Positions 8,631 to 17,950 of a stretch of DNA of 64,000 bases are shown here, one piece after another. The notes beneath the pieces are model-generated. The model worked only from the letters and a program-made list of their open reading frames with translations, made no database searches and was not told where the DNA came from. The stretch comes from Halothece sp964463655 (GTDB lineage: Bacteria; Cyanobacteriota; Cyanobacteriia; Cyanobacteriales; Rubidibacteraceae), in assembly GCA_964463655.1 (NCBI GenBank), contig CAYXDG010000001.1, positions 1 to 64,000 of the forward strand, written 5' to 3'. The translations under genes were made by a program, and so were the position numbers. Positions within the stretch are counted from its first letter, which is position 1. Every line of letters starts with the position of its first letter.

Positions 8631-10631
8631 TTACGAATTTCCATTAACTGAACCCACTAATCCCGTAGTTGGAGAACTGGCGCTGGCATATTGTTTAATG
8701 GGAATGCGTCCTGCAAGATAGGCAAGTCTTCCTGCTTCCGTTGCCATTCCCATTGCTTTTGCCATTGCGACAGGGTTTTTCGCTAGGGCGATCGCGCTAT
8801 TAATTAACAAGGCATCAGCCCCTAATTCCATTGCATAAGCTGCTTCGCTGGGCGTTCCAATCCCTGCATCGACGACCACAGGAACGTTTGCTTCTTCAAT
8901 GATAATCCGCAGATTGGCTTCGGTTTTAATCCCTTGTCCCGATCCAATGGGTGATCCTAATGGCATCACTGTTGAGCAGCCCAGGTCTTCTAAGCGTTTG
9001 GCTAAGACAGGATCGGCGTTGATATAGGGTAAGACTGCAAAGCCTTCTTTAATTAATTTCTCTGCTGCTTCTAAAGTGCCAATTGGGTCGGGGAGGAGAT
9101 GTTTGGGTTCAGGGATGACTTCTAACTTGATAAAATTATTGTCTTCTTGACCGAGCAGTTTTGCCATTTCTCGTCCTAACTTCGCCACGCGGATGGCCTC
9201 TTCGGCGGTTTTACACCCTGCTGTATTGGGTAACATCCAGATTTGATTCCAATCGATCGCTTCTCCTAACCCTTCGTGTCCGGGGGCCTTATTTTGGACG
9301 CGACGCACTGCTACGGTGACGATTTGACTGCCACTAGCAGTGATGCTTTCCTGCATGATTTGGGCGTTGGGATACTTTCCGCTTCCTGTGAGTAAACGGG
9401 ATTGAAATGTCCGTCCTGCAATGACTAAGGGGTCATCGTTGGGTTGCGAAACGGTGGTTTTGGTTTGACTGGGAAAACTAAGATGACTGATTTGACCGTT
9501 ATGACCGTTCATGGTTATTGATGAAGATTGATGATTTTGATGGGTGAACCATTGACGAGTGTTTTGGCTATGGAAGCGCTGCGGACGGAAATGATCGAGT
9601 AGGGGATCGGATTTTCCGTTAGCAATCAGATCAGCGATGATTTCAGCAGTGACAGGGGCAAGTAAAATGCCGTGACGATGATGTCCTCCCCCTAGGAATA
9701 AGTTTTCACAGTCTGACTGTCCAAGGATGGGTAACTCATCAGGGGTTGTAGGACGATATCCCCACCATGTTTCCTCGATCGACCAGTTGGCTAAGTCTGG
9801 ATAGAGGGTCATGGCGCGATCGCTGAGGGTTTTCATCCCTGCGGGGGTATTGTTTCCAGTCCAACCGACATCTTCTACAGTTGCGCCAACCGTTAAACGA
9901 CCGTCTTGACGGGGAATTAGATAAATCCCAGGGCCAAATAAAACCCGTTGCAGAGGATAAGGTTCACTGGGCATTCTGAGGGACATCATCTGTCCTTTGA
10001 TGGGACGCACAGGGAGAGGAAGTAATTCTTTTACCCAACTTCCTGTGGCGAGGACATAATGATCGGCTTGTAATTCTCCTGCGCTTGTCCTAATTTTAGT
10101 GACACGACCGTTTTGCTTTTGGAGACTTTTAACGGTGACTCCTTCTAAGAAGGTGACTCCTTTTGCTTTGGCTGCTTGGGTGAGGGTTTTCAGCAAAGCG
10201 CGGTTATCTACTTGACCGTCTTCAGGATACCACCATGCGCCTGCGATCGCTTCTCCTAAGCCAGGTTGATAGAATTCTAAATCCCGTTTTTCTATCCATG
10301 TGGCTGGTTCGACAATGGGGGAATTGGGTTCTTGGCTGGGGTCGAGAATTGGGGCTAAAATTCCACAGGGAAAATAGCCTGTATCTTCTCCTGTCAGGTC
10401 TTCGAGTTGGGCAATCCAATCGGGGTATAATTGGCGCGATCGCAGTGCTAAATCTAATAACGGACTCGGTGGAATCGCTTCTGCTTGTGGGGCAATCATC
10501 CCCCCTGCTGCGAATCCTGCTGCTTCACTTTGCTGACGACTGACAACAGTGACTTGTTCCCCCCGTTGCTGTAGGGATAGCGCGATCGCGCTGCCAATAA
10601 TCCCACCGCCAATAACTATTGTGCTACTCAT
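8631..10631 (-). CDS. thiOG: ThiO-ThiG fusion: glycine oxidase + thiazole synthase
   Basis: This 666-residue bifunctional enzyme serves thiamine biosynthesis. Residues 1-360 form ThiO, an FAD-dependent glycine oxidase that makes dehydroglycine: the dinucleotide-binding GGGIIGSAIALSL is at 5-17 and the LFLGGGHHRHGILLAP motif near 310-330. After a Ser/Gln/Asn-rich linker (about 355-395), residues 400-660 form ThiG, which joins dehydroglycine, deoxyxylulose phosphate and thiocarboxylated ThiS to make the thiazole: LTGSGKYPN, TVAVRRV, LPNTAGCKTAEEA and VDAGIGTPSEAAYAMELG. The fusion is the usual cyanobacterial form. No TPP riboswitch is evident upstream. Confidence 0.95.
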   Translation of the reverse strand: MSSTIVIGGGIIGSAIALSLQQRGEQVTVVSRQQSEAAGFAAGGMIAPQAEAIPPSPLLDLALRSRQLYPDWIAQLEDLTGEDTGYFPCGILAPILDPSQEPNSPIVEPATWIEKRDLEFYQPGLGEAIAGAWWYPEDGQVDNRALLKTLTQAAKAKGVTFLEGVTVKSLQKQNGRVTKIRTSAGELQADHYVLATGSWVKELLPLPVRPIKGQMMSLRMPSEPYPLQRVLFGPGIYLIPRQDGRLTVGATVEDVGWTGNNTPAGMKTLSDRAMTLYPDLANWSIEETWWGYRPTTPDELPILGQSDCENLFLGGGHHRHGILLAPVTAEIIADLIANGKSDPLLDHFRPQRFHSQNTRQWFTHQNHQSSSITMNGHNGQISHLSFPSQTKTTVSQPNDDPLVIAGRTFQSRLLTGSGKYPNAQIMQESITASGSQIVTVAVRRVQNKAPGHEGLGEAIDWNQIWMLPNTAGCKTAEEAIRVAKLGREMAKLLGQEDNNFIKLEVIPEPKHLLPDPIGTLEAAEKLIKEGFAVLPYINADPVLAKRLEDLGCSTVMPLGSPIGSGQGIKTEANLRIIIEEANVPVVVDAGIGTPSEAAYAMELGADALLINSAIALAKNPVAMAKAMGMATEAGRLAYLAGRIPIKQYASASSPTTGLVGSVNGNS

Positions 10632-10658
10632 CGTTGCTTCTTTAATCCTTTCTCTTTC

Positions 10659-11102
10659 TCAATTTAAGTATTTTTGCACCACATTCCATCCCGTCCAAGA
10701 CACATAAGCCAGGGCAACAAATAGCACCGCATTTGTCCCCAGATGAAGCGATCGCGCCCAAGGACGTTTGGCGCTAATTTGACTGGCGCTCACTGCCGAT
10801 AATACCACTAATCCGACTACAATTAAACCTGCAATTAAATGGGGCGAATGTCCTAGACTTCCATAATAGCCTAATGTTCCCACAATCCCGATCGTCAGTA
10901 ACAGGAAGATTAAACTGACCAAAATGACCCCGATCATGATATGAAGGGGGCGTAACCAAGACGGACGCGGTGATTTTTGAACGCGAAAATAAGTAAATCC
11001 GAGACCTGTCGCGGCTAGGATACCATAAGCTGTCACAGACAAGCCCATCGACCAAGCAGCAATTTTCCACAACCAGAGAAATGAGGGTAAATCCAAAATC
11101 AA
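10659..11102 (-). CDS. DUF4079 membrane protein
   Basis: This 147-residue protein has four predicted membrane segments (about 12-33, 51-75, 82-104, 123-142) and a conserved histidine in LRPLHIMIGV. The layout matches DUF4079, a cyanobacterial/plastid-lineage family related in shape to cytochrome b561-type bundles. Its role is unknown. It lies 27 bases upstream of thiOG on the same strand and may be cotranscribed. Confidence 0.8.
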   Translation of the reverse strand: MILDLPSFLWLWKIAAWSMGLSVTAYGILAATGLGFTYFRVQKSPRPSWLRPLHIMIGVILVSLIFLLLTIGIVGTLGYYGSLGHSPHLIAGLIVVGLVVLSAVSASQISAKRPWARSLHLGTNAVLFVALAYVSWTGWNVVQKYLN

Positions 11103-11217
11103 TTAATTCTGTGGGTTTGTTTTTGCTTCTTCTATTATAAAAAGAAAGTGATGCCAAATCAAAACCATGAGCTAACAGGAGTCGTGGGAGTATCAACCGA
11201 TCGGGATAAAGTATTAA

Positions 11218-12465
11218 ATGAACATAGATCAATTTTTAGCTTCTTTTCAACGGTTTGGGGTTAATTTAGGGTTAACTCGGATTCAGCGCTTACTCACTCA
11301 ATTGGGCAATCCAGAACAATCTGTTCCTGTGGTTCATGTAGCGGGAACGAATGGCAAGGGATCAGTTTGTGCTTATTTATCCTCAGTTTTGACCACTGCG
11401 GGTTATCAGGTTGGTCGTTATACTTCCCCTCATTTAGTAGATTGGACTGAACGGATTTGTTTGAATGAAAAGGCGATCGCCCCCTCAGAGTTTCTCGCGC
11501 TTTTAGAAACAGTGAAACAGACGATCGCAGACAACTTTTCTGAGGAGGAAACACCAACGCTGTTTGAAGTGGTCACTGCGATCGCATGGCTTTATTTTGC
11601 CCAAAAAAAGGTTGATGTTGCTGTGATGGAAGTGGGATTAGGAGGGCGTTTAGATGCGACCAATGTTAAAAATGAGACGATCGCCTCCGTGATTACCCCA
11701 ATTAGTCGGGAACATTGGCAAGTTTTAGGAGATACCCTCACCAAAATTGCCGGAGAAAAAGCAGGAATTCTCAAACCTCATTGTCCAGCGTTGATTGCGG
11801 TTCAAGACCCAGAAGCAGCAACCGTCATTCAACAACGTGGGGAAGCTCTCAATTGTCCCCTCACTTGGGTCAAACCCGCAACCCTCACCACAGACAAGGA
11901 AGCAACTTACAATGGATTGACCTATCCCTTACCTTTACTCGGAAGCGTCCAATTAACCAATTCTGCGCTTGCGGTGGCAACCCTACAACTGATGCAGCAA
12001 CAGGGGTGGAATATTTCTCAGGCTACCCTACAACAGGGAATGAAACAAGCACGCTGGCTAGGACGTTTACAATGGGTGAAATGGCAAAACCGCGATCTTC
12101 TCCTAGATGGCGCTCACAACCCCGCAGCAGCGCTTGGACTCCGTGATTATGTCGATAGTTTACCCCATCCTGTCACTTGGATTATGGGAATTTTAGCCAC
12201 AAAAGAACAGGAAAAAATTTTAAATATTCTTCTCCGTCCTGAAGATACTCTCTATACTGTCCCTGTCCCTGACCACAAGACAACAGCACCTGATGATTTG
12301 TGTCTAATGCAACATGGAATTTGTAAGTGTTATCCCAATCCTGATTTGTCAGTGGCTCTGGAGAAAGTGTTCTCTATAACACCCGAACCGCCAACGATTA
12401 TTTTATGTGGTTCTTTGTATCTGGTTGGTTATTTTTTGGGTATAAAGACTCATCACATCGGTTAA
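11218..12465 (+). CDS. folC: Dihydrofolate synthase/folylpolyglutamate synthase
   Basis: FolC adds glutamate to dihydropteroate and to folates in an ATP-dependent ligase reaction in the cytoplasm. Clear motifs are the P-loop HVAGTNGKGSVCAYL (about 40-54), GRYTSPHL, MEVGLGGRLDATN (about 138-150) and the C-terminal LLDGAHNPAAA. Length (415) is normal. Its last 63 bases overlap the 3' end of tsaD on the opposite strand, so the two transcripts are convergent. Confidence 0.93.
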   Translation: MNIDQFLASFQRFGVNLGLTRIQRLLTQLGNPEQSVPVVHVAGTNGKGSVCAYLSSVLTTAGYQVGRYTSPHLVDWTERICLNEKAIAPSEFLALLETVKQTIADNFSEEETPTLFEVVTAIAWLYFAQKKVDVAVMEVGLGGRLDATNVKNETIASVITPISREHWQVLGDTLTKIAGEKAGILKPHCPALIAVQDPEAATVIQQRGEALNCPLTWVKPATLTTDKEATYNGLTYPLPLLGSVQLTNSALAVATLQLMQQQGWNISQATLQQGMKQARWLGRLQWVKWQNRDLLLDGAHNPAAALGLRDYVDSLPHPVTWIMGILATKEQEKILNILLRPEDTLYTVPVPDHKTTAPDDLCLMQHGICKCYPNPDLSVALEKVFSITPEPPTIILCGSLYLVGYFLGIKTHHIG

Positions 12466-13473
12466 GGGTAAGCGAGACATGGCGCTGATGGTGAGGGGAG
12501 AAACGCGATCGCGCTCATAATGTTGGACTCCAGCACAAGCAATCATTGCTGCATTATCGGTGCATAAGCTCATGGGTGGGAAATAAACCTGAATCTTGTT
12601 TTCTGCTCCCTTTTGGCTTAATTTTGCCCTTAAACTGCGGTTTGCTGCGACTCCCCCTCCCACAACGATCGCGGGCAAATCATACTCTAAAGCACAGGCG
12701 ATCGCTCTTTCACTGAGCGATCGAGCAACAGTTTCCTGAAAGGAGGCTGCTAAATCATTGACAGGTAACTCTCCCTTGACTTCCAATTCCTTCACTAACC
12801 GCGATACGGCGGTTTTCAAGCCACTAAAACTAAACTCATAAGGATAATAGCCTCCCTCTGGACGAGAAACTTTTCCTTCTGGTAGAGAAAAAGCAAAGGG
12901 ATTTCCAGATTGAGCAGCGCGATCGATTGCCGGTCCCCCCGGATAACCCAATCCTAGCAAGCGAGCCGTCTTATCAAAGGCTTCTCCGGCAGCATCATCG
13001 CGAGTAGCCCCGAGCATGATATAATCCCCACAACCACGCACCGCAATTAAACTGGTATGCCCGCCAGAAACCAATAAACAGAGGAAGGGCGGTTCTAAAG
13101 TCGGTTCGCTGAGATAACTGGCATAGATATGCCCTTCTAGGTGATGAATGCCTAATAAAGGCTTATTATGAACTATTACTAGGGTTTTTGCTGTGGCTAA
13201 TCCGACCAACAGCGCTCCTACCAAGCCAGGGGCAACTGTCACCGCCACCCCATCAATCTGATCCCAACTGAGATCAGCTTTTTCGAGAGCTTCTGCTAAA
13301 CAAGTATTAATCACTTCTAGATGTTGACGGGAAGCAACTTCGGGGACAACTCCTCCGTAGGTGCGATGAAGGTCGATTTGAGAAGCAACAACATTACTTA
13401 AAATGTCACGATTCTTAACAATGGCGACACCAGTCTCATCGCAACTGGTTTCGAGAGCGAGGATAGTGGACAT
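12403..13473 (-). CDS. tsaD: tRNA N6-adenosine threonylcarbamoyltransferase
   Basis: TsaD transfers the threonylcarbamoyl group to A37 of tRNAs reading ANN codons, working with TsaB, TsaE and TsaC. The 356-residue protein has the ASKHA start ILALETSCDETGVA, the metal-binding HHLEGH motif near residue 112, LLVSGGHTSL, DAAGEAFDK and the C-terminal GGGVAANRSLR. The C-terminus (SLYTQKITNQIQ) overlaps the folC 3' end. Length is typical. Confidence 0.95.
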   Translation of the reverse strand: MSTILALETSCDETGVAIVKNRDILSNVVASQIDLHRTYGGVVPEVASRQHLEVINTCLAEALEKADLSWDQIDGVAVTVAPGLVGALLVGLATAKTLVIVHNKPLLGIHHLEGHIYASYLSEPTLEPPFLCLLVSGGHTSLIAVRGCGDYIMLGATRDDAAGEAFDKTARLLGLGYPGGPAIDRAAQSGNPFAFSLPEGKVSRPEGGYYPYEFSFSGLKTAVSRLVKELEVKGELPVNDLAASFQETVARSLSERAIACALEYDLPAIVVGGGVAANRSLRAKLSQKGAENKIQVYFPPMSLCTDNAAMIACAGVQHYERDRVSPLTISAMSRLPLTDVMSLYTQKITNQIQRTT

Positions 13474-13623
13474 AGTTTTCTAAAAAAGGGAATTTGTATA
13501 TGTTTAGTAATATTAACTTTACGGAAAAACAGTAGAAGGTTAAGATTAACTTTTAACGCATCGACTGCTGCGTTATCTTTTGTACAAGAAGCTAAATTCA
13601 GTTGTAACAAAAGGAAACAATTT

Positions 13624-14127
13624 ATGCCAAGACTGCTTGCTTTAATTCTGTCTGTCATGCTCCTGTTAGGCTTTGCGGCTCCTGCTCACGCTCAAGCGCA
13701 AGGAAATGGTCAACTCGTTCCCTGTAGTGAGTCTCCAGCTTATCAAGAACGAGCGAAAAACTTCCGTAATACCACGGCTGATCCTCAATCAGGCCAAAAA
13801 CGTGCTGAGCGTTATGCTCAAGCGCTATGCGGCCCAGAAGGGTTACCTCACCTTGTGGTTGATGGTCGTCTGTCTCATGCTGGTGACTTTTTGATCCCTA
13901 GCATCATGTTCCTTTACATTGCGGGTTGGATTGGTTGGGTTGGTCGCGCTTACCTGATTTCTATCAGAGAAGAGAAAAACCCCGAAGAAAAAGAGATTCT
14001 CATCGATGTTCCTCGCGCTCTCAAAATCATGTTTGGTGGTTTTGCTTGGCCGGTTGCTGCTGTCAAAGAGTTTCTCTCTGGGGAGTTAACCGCTAAAGAA
14101 GGCGAAATCCCCATTTCCCCTCGTTAG
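13624..14127 (+). CDS. psaF: Photosystem I subunit III
   Basis: PsaF is a lumen-exposed PSI subunit that helps dock plastocyanin or cytochrome c6. The 167-residue precursor has a Sec signal peptide (residues 1-23, cleavage after AHA), the lumenal helical domain (LVPCSESPAYQERAK, ERYAQALCGPEGLPHLVVDGR) and one main TM segment (FLIPSIMFLYIAGWIGWVGR). A ribosome-binding site AAAGGAAA precedes the ATG. psaJ follows 32 bases later, the conserved cyanobacterial order. Confidence 0.97.
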   Translation: MPRLLALILSVMLLLGFAAPAHAQAQGNGQLVPCSESPAYQERAKNFRNTTADPQSGQKRAERYAQALCGPEGLPHLVVDGRLSHAGDFLIPSIMFLYIAGWIGWVGRAYLISIREEKNPEEKEILIDVPRALKIMFGGFAWPVAAVKEFLSGELTAKEGEIPISPR

Positions 14128-14159
14128 TCTGATGTTAATAATAGGAGATTATTGATCTT

Positions 14160-14288
14160 ATGGACAGTTTCAAAACATTTCTTTCCAGTGCGCCTGTTTT
14201 AATTATGGCTCTTTTAACCGTTACGGCTGGAATCTTGATTGAGTTTAATCGCTTTTTCCCTGATTTACTCTTCCATCCTATGCAGTAG
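14160..14288 (+). CDS. psaJ: Photosystem I subunit IX
   Basis: This 42-residue single-TM protein begins MDSFKTFLSSAPVL and ends FNRFFPDLLFHPMQ, the classic PsaJ sequence. It sits in PSI next to PsaF and stabilises its position. AGGAGA lies a few bases upstream of the ATG. The gene is directly downstream of psaF and shares its transcript, which probably ends at the hairpin at 14326-14385. Confidence 0.96.
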   Translation: MDSFKTFLSSAPVLIMALLTVTAGILIEFNRFFPDLLFHPMQ

Positions 14289-14325
14289 TTTCTGAACCAT
14301 TGCATTGGGTTAACCTTTAATTAAG

Positions 14326-14385
14326 ACTCGCAGTTGTTAGGTGGTCTGGCTTGAGCTAGGATACTTAACGGTTGCGAGTTTTTTA
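14326..14385 (+). terminator. Probable terminator of psaFJ
   Basis: ACTCGCA (14326-14332) pairs with TGCGAGT (14373-14379), followed by a run of T. The loop is long, about 40 bases, so it is an imperfect intrinsic terminator. It is the only obvious candidate after psaJ. Confidence 0.5.
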
Positions 14386-14489
14386 ATGGCTGTCAGAAGG
14401 AAGGATGGATTTTTACTAGCTGTTCGCTCTTGGCTTGTTCAATAATAGCTTGTGCCGATTATTCAACAACCACAACCTCCCAAGTTTAA

Positions 14490-15404
14490 GTGCTGACTAA
14501 TTCTCAATTTTCAATAATTACCGTTTTATTTTTTGGGGTGGTTGGAGTTTCAACCGCAGCAATTTTTATTCGCCTTTGTTTAGAGACGGCGGGAGAAAGT
14601 GGCTTAGGCTTTAGTTTATTTATTGCTGCATCTCGCTTGACGATCGCGTCTTTAATGATCATTCCATTTATTAGAAAAAGCTCTCAAGTTCCTGTTGCTA
14701 AAAAAGCCTATTTTTATGCGCTTGCGGCTGGTCTTACTCTTGCTTTTCATTTTGCAGCTTGGACGACTTCCTTATCTTTTACCTCGATCGCAGCTTCGAC
14801 AACCATTGTCACCACCAATCCGATCTGGGTAACAATTCTCTCTTGGCTATGGTTAAAAGAAAAGCCAAAACATTTAACGATTTTAGGGATTATGATTGCT
14901 TTGTTGGGGGGATTTTGGATCGCGATCTCGGATGCAGGAAGTCTTTCTGGAGGGAGTAATCCTTTACTAGGAGATGGTTTAGCATTACTGGGAGCCTGGG
15001 GAGCCAGTCTCTATTTTTTATTAGGAAAACAAGCGCAAGCATGGGGATTATCCATCGGAAACTATAGCGCGATCGCCTATACCAGTGCTGCCATTTTTCT
15101 GCTTCCTCTGCCTTTATTCTTTCAGATTAATTACTGGGGTTATTCACCTCAAATTTATTTATACTTATTAGGAATGGCTATTTTCTCCCAAGTGTTGGGA
15201 CATACCAGTTTTAATTGGGCAGTACGGTTTATTTCGCCAACATTTGTCACGTTAGCCATTTTATTTGAACCCGTGAGTGCCAGTGTTTTAGGCTTTTTTA
15301 TTTTCGGAGAAATACCTGGTTGGTTTGTGTTGAGCGGTGCGATCATTTTATTAATTGGCAGCGCGATCGCAATTTTTGGCTCTCACAGTGACTCATTAAG
15401 TTAA
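14490..15404 (+). CDS. EamA-family drug/metabolite transporter
   Basis: The 304-residue protein has ten predicted TM helices in two EamA repeats, typical of DMT exporters (RhaT/YdcZ-like). The first repeat runs from LFFGVVGVSTAAIFIRL to WLWLKEKP, the second from LALLGAWGASLYFLLGKQA to FGEIPGWFVLSG. A GTG at 14490 is taken as start; no strong ribosome-binding site is seen. The substrate is unknown. Confidence 0.85.
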   Translation: MLTNSQFSIITVLFFGVVGVSTAAIFIRLCLETAGESGLGFSLFIAASRLTIASLMIIPFIRKSSQVPVAKKAYFYALAAGLTLAFHFAAWTTSLSFTSIAASTTIVTTNPIWVTILSWLWLKEKPKHLTILGIMIALLGGFWIAISDAGSLSGGSNPLLGDGLALLGAWGASLYFLLGKQAQAWGLSIGNYSAIAYTSAAIFLLPLPLFFQINYWGYSPQIYLYLLGMAIFSQVLGHTSFNWAVRFISPTFVTLAILFEPVSASVLGFFIFGEIPGWFVLSGAIILLIGSAIAIFGSHSDSLS

Positions 15405-15414
15405 TTCGATCAAA

Positions 15415-15520
15415 TATAGCGCTACAGGTTTTGTTTACGACATTCTGGAGAATAGTAGCGACCGAGACGGTCGCACTCCCTGCCACATTAAACGTCCTAA
15501 CCTAAACCTTTATACTGACA
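15415..15520. repeat. MITE-like palindromic element, copy 1
   Basis: The left end TATAGCGCTAC (15415-15425) matches the left end of copy 2 at 37209. In the centre is the perfect palindrome GCGACCGAGACGGTCGC (15458-15474), and to its right AACGTCCTAACCT (15491-15503), both shared with copy 2. The right terminal repeat is not recognisable here, so this copy looks decayed. It is non-coding and lies between the EamA gene and the 221-residue protein gene. Confidence 0.6.
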
Positions 15521-15622
15521 ATCGCCAACCCAAGATAAGGTTTAAGGCTATGGGTAAAGGTCAATTGTCACTGACTTTGAGTACAATCTGTAAAGAATCA
15601 CGTTTGTTTAACCAAATTACCA

Positions 15623-16288
15623 ATGAAGCATCACTCCTTGAGAGATCATTTTTTAACAAGATGGACTCTTAGCGTGCGATCGCGCCAAGTTTTCCAGAAA
15701 TTTTTGCTCCAACCCGAAAGCGAAACCTTTGACCCCACACAGCCCATTACTTTACAATTTCTAGAAAGATATCATTGTTTTCTCTTTCCTCAGCAAACCG
15801 CGTTTAATCCTGTCCCCGATACCAATATTTTCTCGCTCAAAGTCCGAGCAACTGAACTGATCTTGAGACAAGTTAATCTATATTATTCCCCCGATCGCTT
15901 AGAAAGTTTACTAAAGCATTGTGACCCTTTTACAGCCGTTGCTACATTTTTAAAAGCTGTGAATTTCTCTTATGAGACATTAATTCAAAATCAAGCCAAA
16001 AGACAGCTTTGTCAAGATATATTTAAAGAGTTCATGACCGTTGATCAAGCCTACCCCATAGAAACCAGAGTGATTAATGAGTTTCCCTTATATGAATCAG
16101 CAGCAGAGCATGATTTTCCCTCCTTCCAAAAGACCGTTTTTGTCTTCAAACGAGCCTTAGACATTATTGATATTTTAGAGCGATTACAACCCCGCAATTA
16201 TCAAAAACAACAACATCGAGTTGGTCTATTTTGGCATCAGCAATCTCTTGCCGAGTTAGAGAAACTTATCGACAAGCTATCCTCATAA
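15623..16288 (+). CDS. Protein of unknown function, partner of the coiled-coil membrane protein
   Basis: I do not recognise this 221-residue protein. It has no signal peptide or TM segment, is rich in aromatic residues and Gln, and looks largely helical. The N-terminus is basic (MKHHSLRDHFLTRWTLSVRSRQ). Its stop is four bases before the next ATG, so it is almost certainly cotranscribed with and functionally tied to the membrane protein that follows. Confidence 0.65.
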   Translation: MKHHSLRDHFLTRWTLSVRSRQVFQKFLLQPESETFDPTQPITLQFLERYHCFLFPQQTAFNPVPDTNIFSLKVRATELILRQVNLYYSPDRLESLLKHCDPFTAVATFLKAVNFSYETLIQNQAKRQLCQDIFKEFMTVDQAYPIETRVINEFPLYESAAEHDFPSFQKTVFVFKRALDIIDILERLQPRNYQKQQHRVGLFWHQQSLAELEKLIDKLSS

Positions 16289-16292
16289 AGTA

Positions 16293-17192
16293 ATGCAATA
16301 TCCTCAATCTAGTTTAGCAGGCTTTACGTTAATCTATGTCCTTGGAATTATCTTAGGAATGGTGATTGCCGTTAGTAAAGTATTTTCTAATGAAATTTTA
16401 TTAATTGAAGGCTTATCTCACTTACTGATTCTGGTGATTTGGGGATTCTTTTTAATTCCGCAATCCCTGAAAGAAGAAGCAGGAAACCGTATTCAAACTG
16501 CTGGATATCTCCATACCCTCATCGGTTTTGCATCAGCACTAATTTTATTAGGAGAAACTGCGTTTGATCAAGAAGCACTCAATGAAATTTTATACCCTCT
16601 TGGCAGTGCTTTATCAACCAGTATTGTGGGCTGGTTATTAGGGGGAGAAATTTCAAGTTTAGGAGAAAACTATGAAAAGAAAATTGTGAGATCAGAGTTT
16701 CAGCAATTAATTGATGAAATTCAAGCCTTCACTGGTGCCATTCAAGAAATACACACCACCTATTTAAGCACCATGACGCAGGTGTATCGTAGCTATCGAC
16801 AATTACAAGATGAACAAGAAACTTTGCTGCGGGAACACCAAAACAGCCAACAAAAAATTATGGAAGAAACCCAAAACTTTCACGATTATTTATTAAAGAC
16901 CAATAACGAAGCCAGTCAGCAACTCAACCAACTGTTTAAGCAGTCAATAGATTGTTTGGAGTCTTTAGACAGTTTAATGGCTCGAATTACAGAAGAAATG
17001 AAGTATCTAGAACCTGTTTTAGATAGTTTCTCTCAATTAAAAACAAATAGTGATTTAGCAACAAACAACTTAGCAGAAGTCGCTCAAGCATCTAGACGGA
17101 CGGCTCAATATTTGAATGAATCACGAGCTTTAATGACAGAATTAGAAAACTTATTAGAATATATTACGACCGTCAAAAATTCCGAATGTTGA
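16293..17192 (+). CDS. Four-TM protein with long coiled-coil tail (MotA/ZorA-like layout)
   Basis: The 299-residue protein has four hydrophobic segments in the first 125 residues (about 9-27, 39-57, 73-90, 100-120) and then about 170 residues of Gln/Glu-rich heptad-type helix. The last TM block reads LGSALSTSIVGWLLGGEIS, which resembles the small-residue/Thr-rich pore helix of MotA/TolQ/ExbB channels and of ZorA. The resemblance is of layout and one motif only, and the partner gene is not a MotB/ZorB protein. It could instead be a structural membrane scaffold. Confidence 0.55.
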   Translation: MQYPQSSLAGFTLIYVLGIILGMVIAVSKVFSNEILLIEGLSHLLILVIWGFFLIPQSLKEEAGNRIQTAGYLHTLIGFASALILLGETAFDQEALNEILYPLGSALSTSIVGWLLGGEISSLGENYEKKIVRSEFQQLIDEIQAFTGAIQEIHTTYLSTMTQVYRSYRQLQDEQETLLREHQNSQQKIMEETQNFHDYLLKTNNEASQQLNQLFKQSIDCLESLDSLMARITEEMKYLEPVLDSFSQLKTNSDLATNNLAEVAQASRRTAQYLNESRALMTELENLLEYITTVKNSEC

Positions 17193-17198
17193 CTGAGG

Positions 17199-17774
17199 TT
17201 ATGATTGATCGATGTGAAAAGTGTAGAGAGCATTTCCTTCCTTGAAAGAAAAAGATTGATGAGTCAGAGGGTTGAGCCACTTTTCTTTGAGTAAACGCTC
17301 TACTAAACGAATTGCCTCTGCTTGACTAATTTGAAGGTGTTTTTGTAACCAGTGAACTGCTTCTTGTGCTGAAAAACATTTACGGAAGGTTTTTAATCCT
17401 CTGCGTCGAGTTTTAAGAGTAAGTCCCTGCTGAGAGTGCATTTGAGAAACTAACTGATGGAGATCAATGGTAGAAATAAAATCTGAGAAATATTGATTTT
17501 GATTGGATGTTAGAGGCGTTACCTCTGAGCTTTCGTACCAAAGAGTTAAATGATAAGTTTCTTCCACGATCAGGATATAGACTTGCTCTTGATATTCAAC
17601 AAATCGTTGACGACTATACTCGATCGCGCGTTCTTTTTGGTTGAGGGGAAAAATCTCACCGCGAACGAAGATTTTTCCACAGTAAGTAATGCCAGGAATA
17701 ATTTGTAACCCTTCGGTTTCAGTCTGGCGAGCCACCCGACAATAGCGAACTTGATCTGCACTAAGCAATAACAT
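17199..17774 (-). CDS. DEP-domain protein
   Basis: Residues about 108-188 of this 191-residue protein look like a DEP domain: LVSQMHSQQGLTLKTRRRGL, then CFSAQEAVHWLQKHLQISQAEA and a closing LYTFHID strand. DEP domains are small helical-winged folds used for membrane or protein docking. The N-terminal 100 residues form a beta-rich part without a family I can name. It is convergent with the coiled-coil membrane protein gene, seven bases apart. Confidence 0.7.
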   Translation of the reverse strand: MLLLSADQVRYCRVARQTETEGLQIIPGITYCGKIFVRGEIFPLNQKERAIEYSRQRFVEYQEQVYILIVEETYHLTLWYESSEVTPLTSNQNQYFSDFISTIDLHQLVSQMHSQQGLTLKTRRRGLKTFRKCFSAQEAVHWLQKHLQISQAEAIRLVERLLKEKWLNPLTHQSFSFKEGNALYTFHIDQS

Positions 17775-17950
17775 CTTTCCAATAACTGAAACACCCCAAC
17801 TTGTGGGAAAACGACAACGACAATAGGAAATTTCCTAAAAAATAGCGCTTAACGATCAATTATCTATGATTTTTGTTCCCTTGGCAAGTCGTTATAGACC
17901 CCAACCGCAAACTAAGGCGGTTGGTTTCCCAGACATGATGACTTAATCAC

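Noticed and set aside
10774..11232. A 152-codon minus-strand frame over the DUF4079 gene
   Set aside because: It is a shifted-frame shadow of the DUF4079 protein, which has the clear membrane topology.
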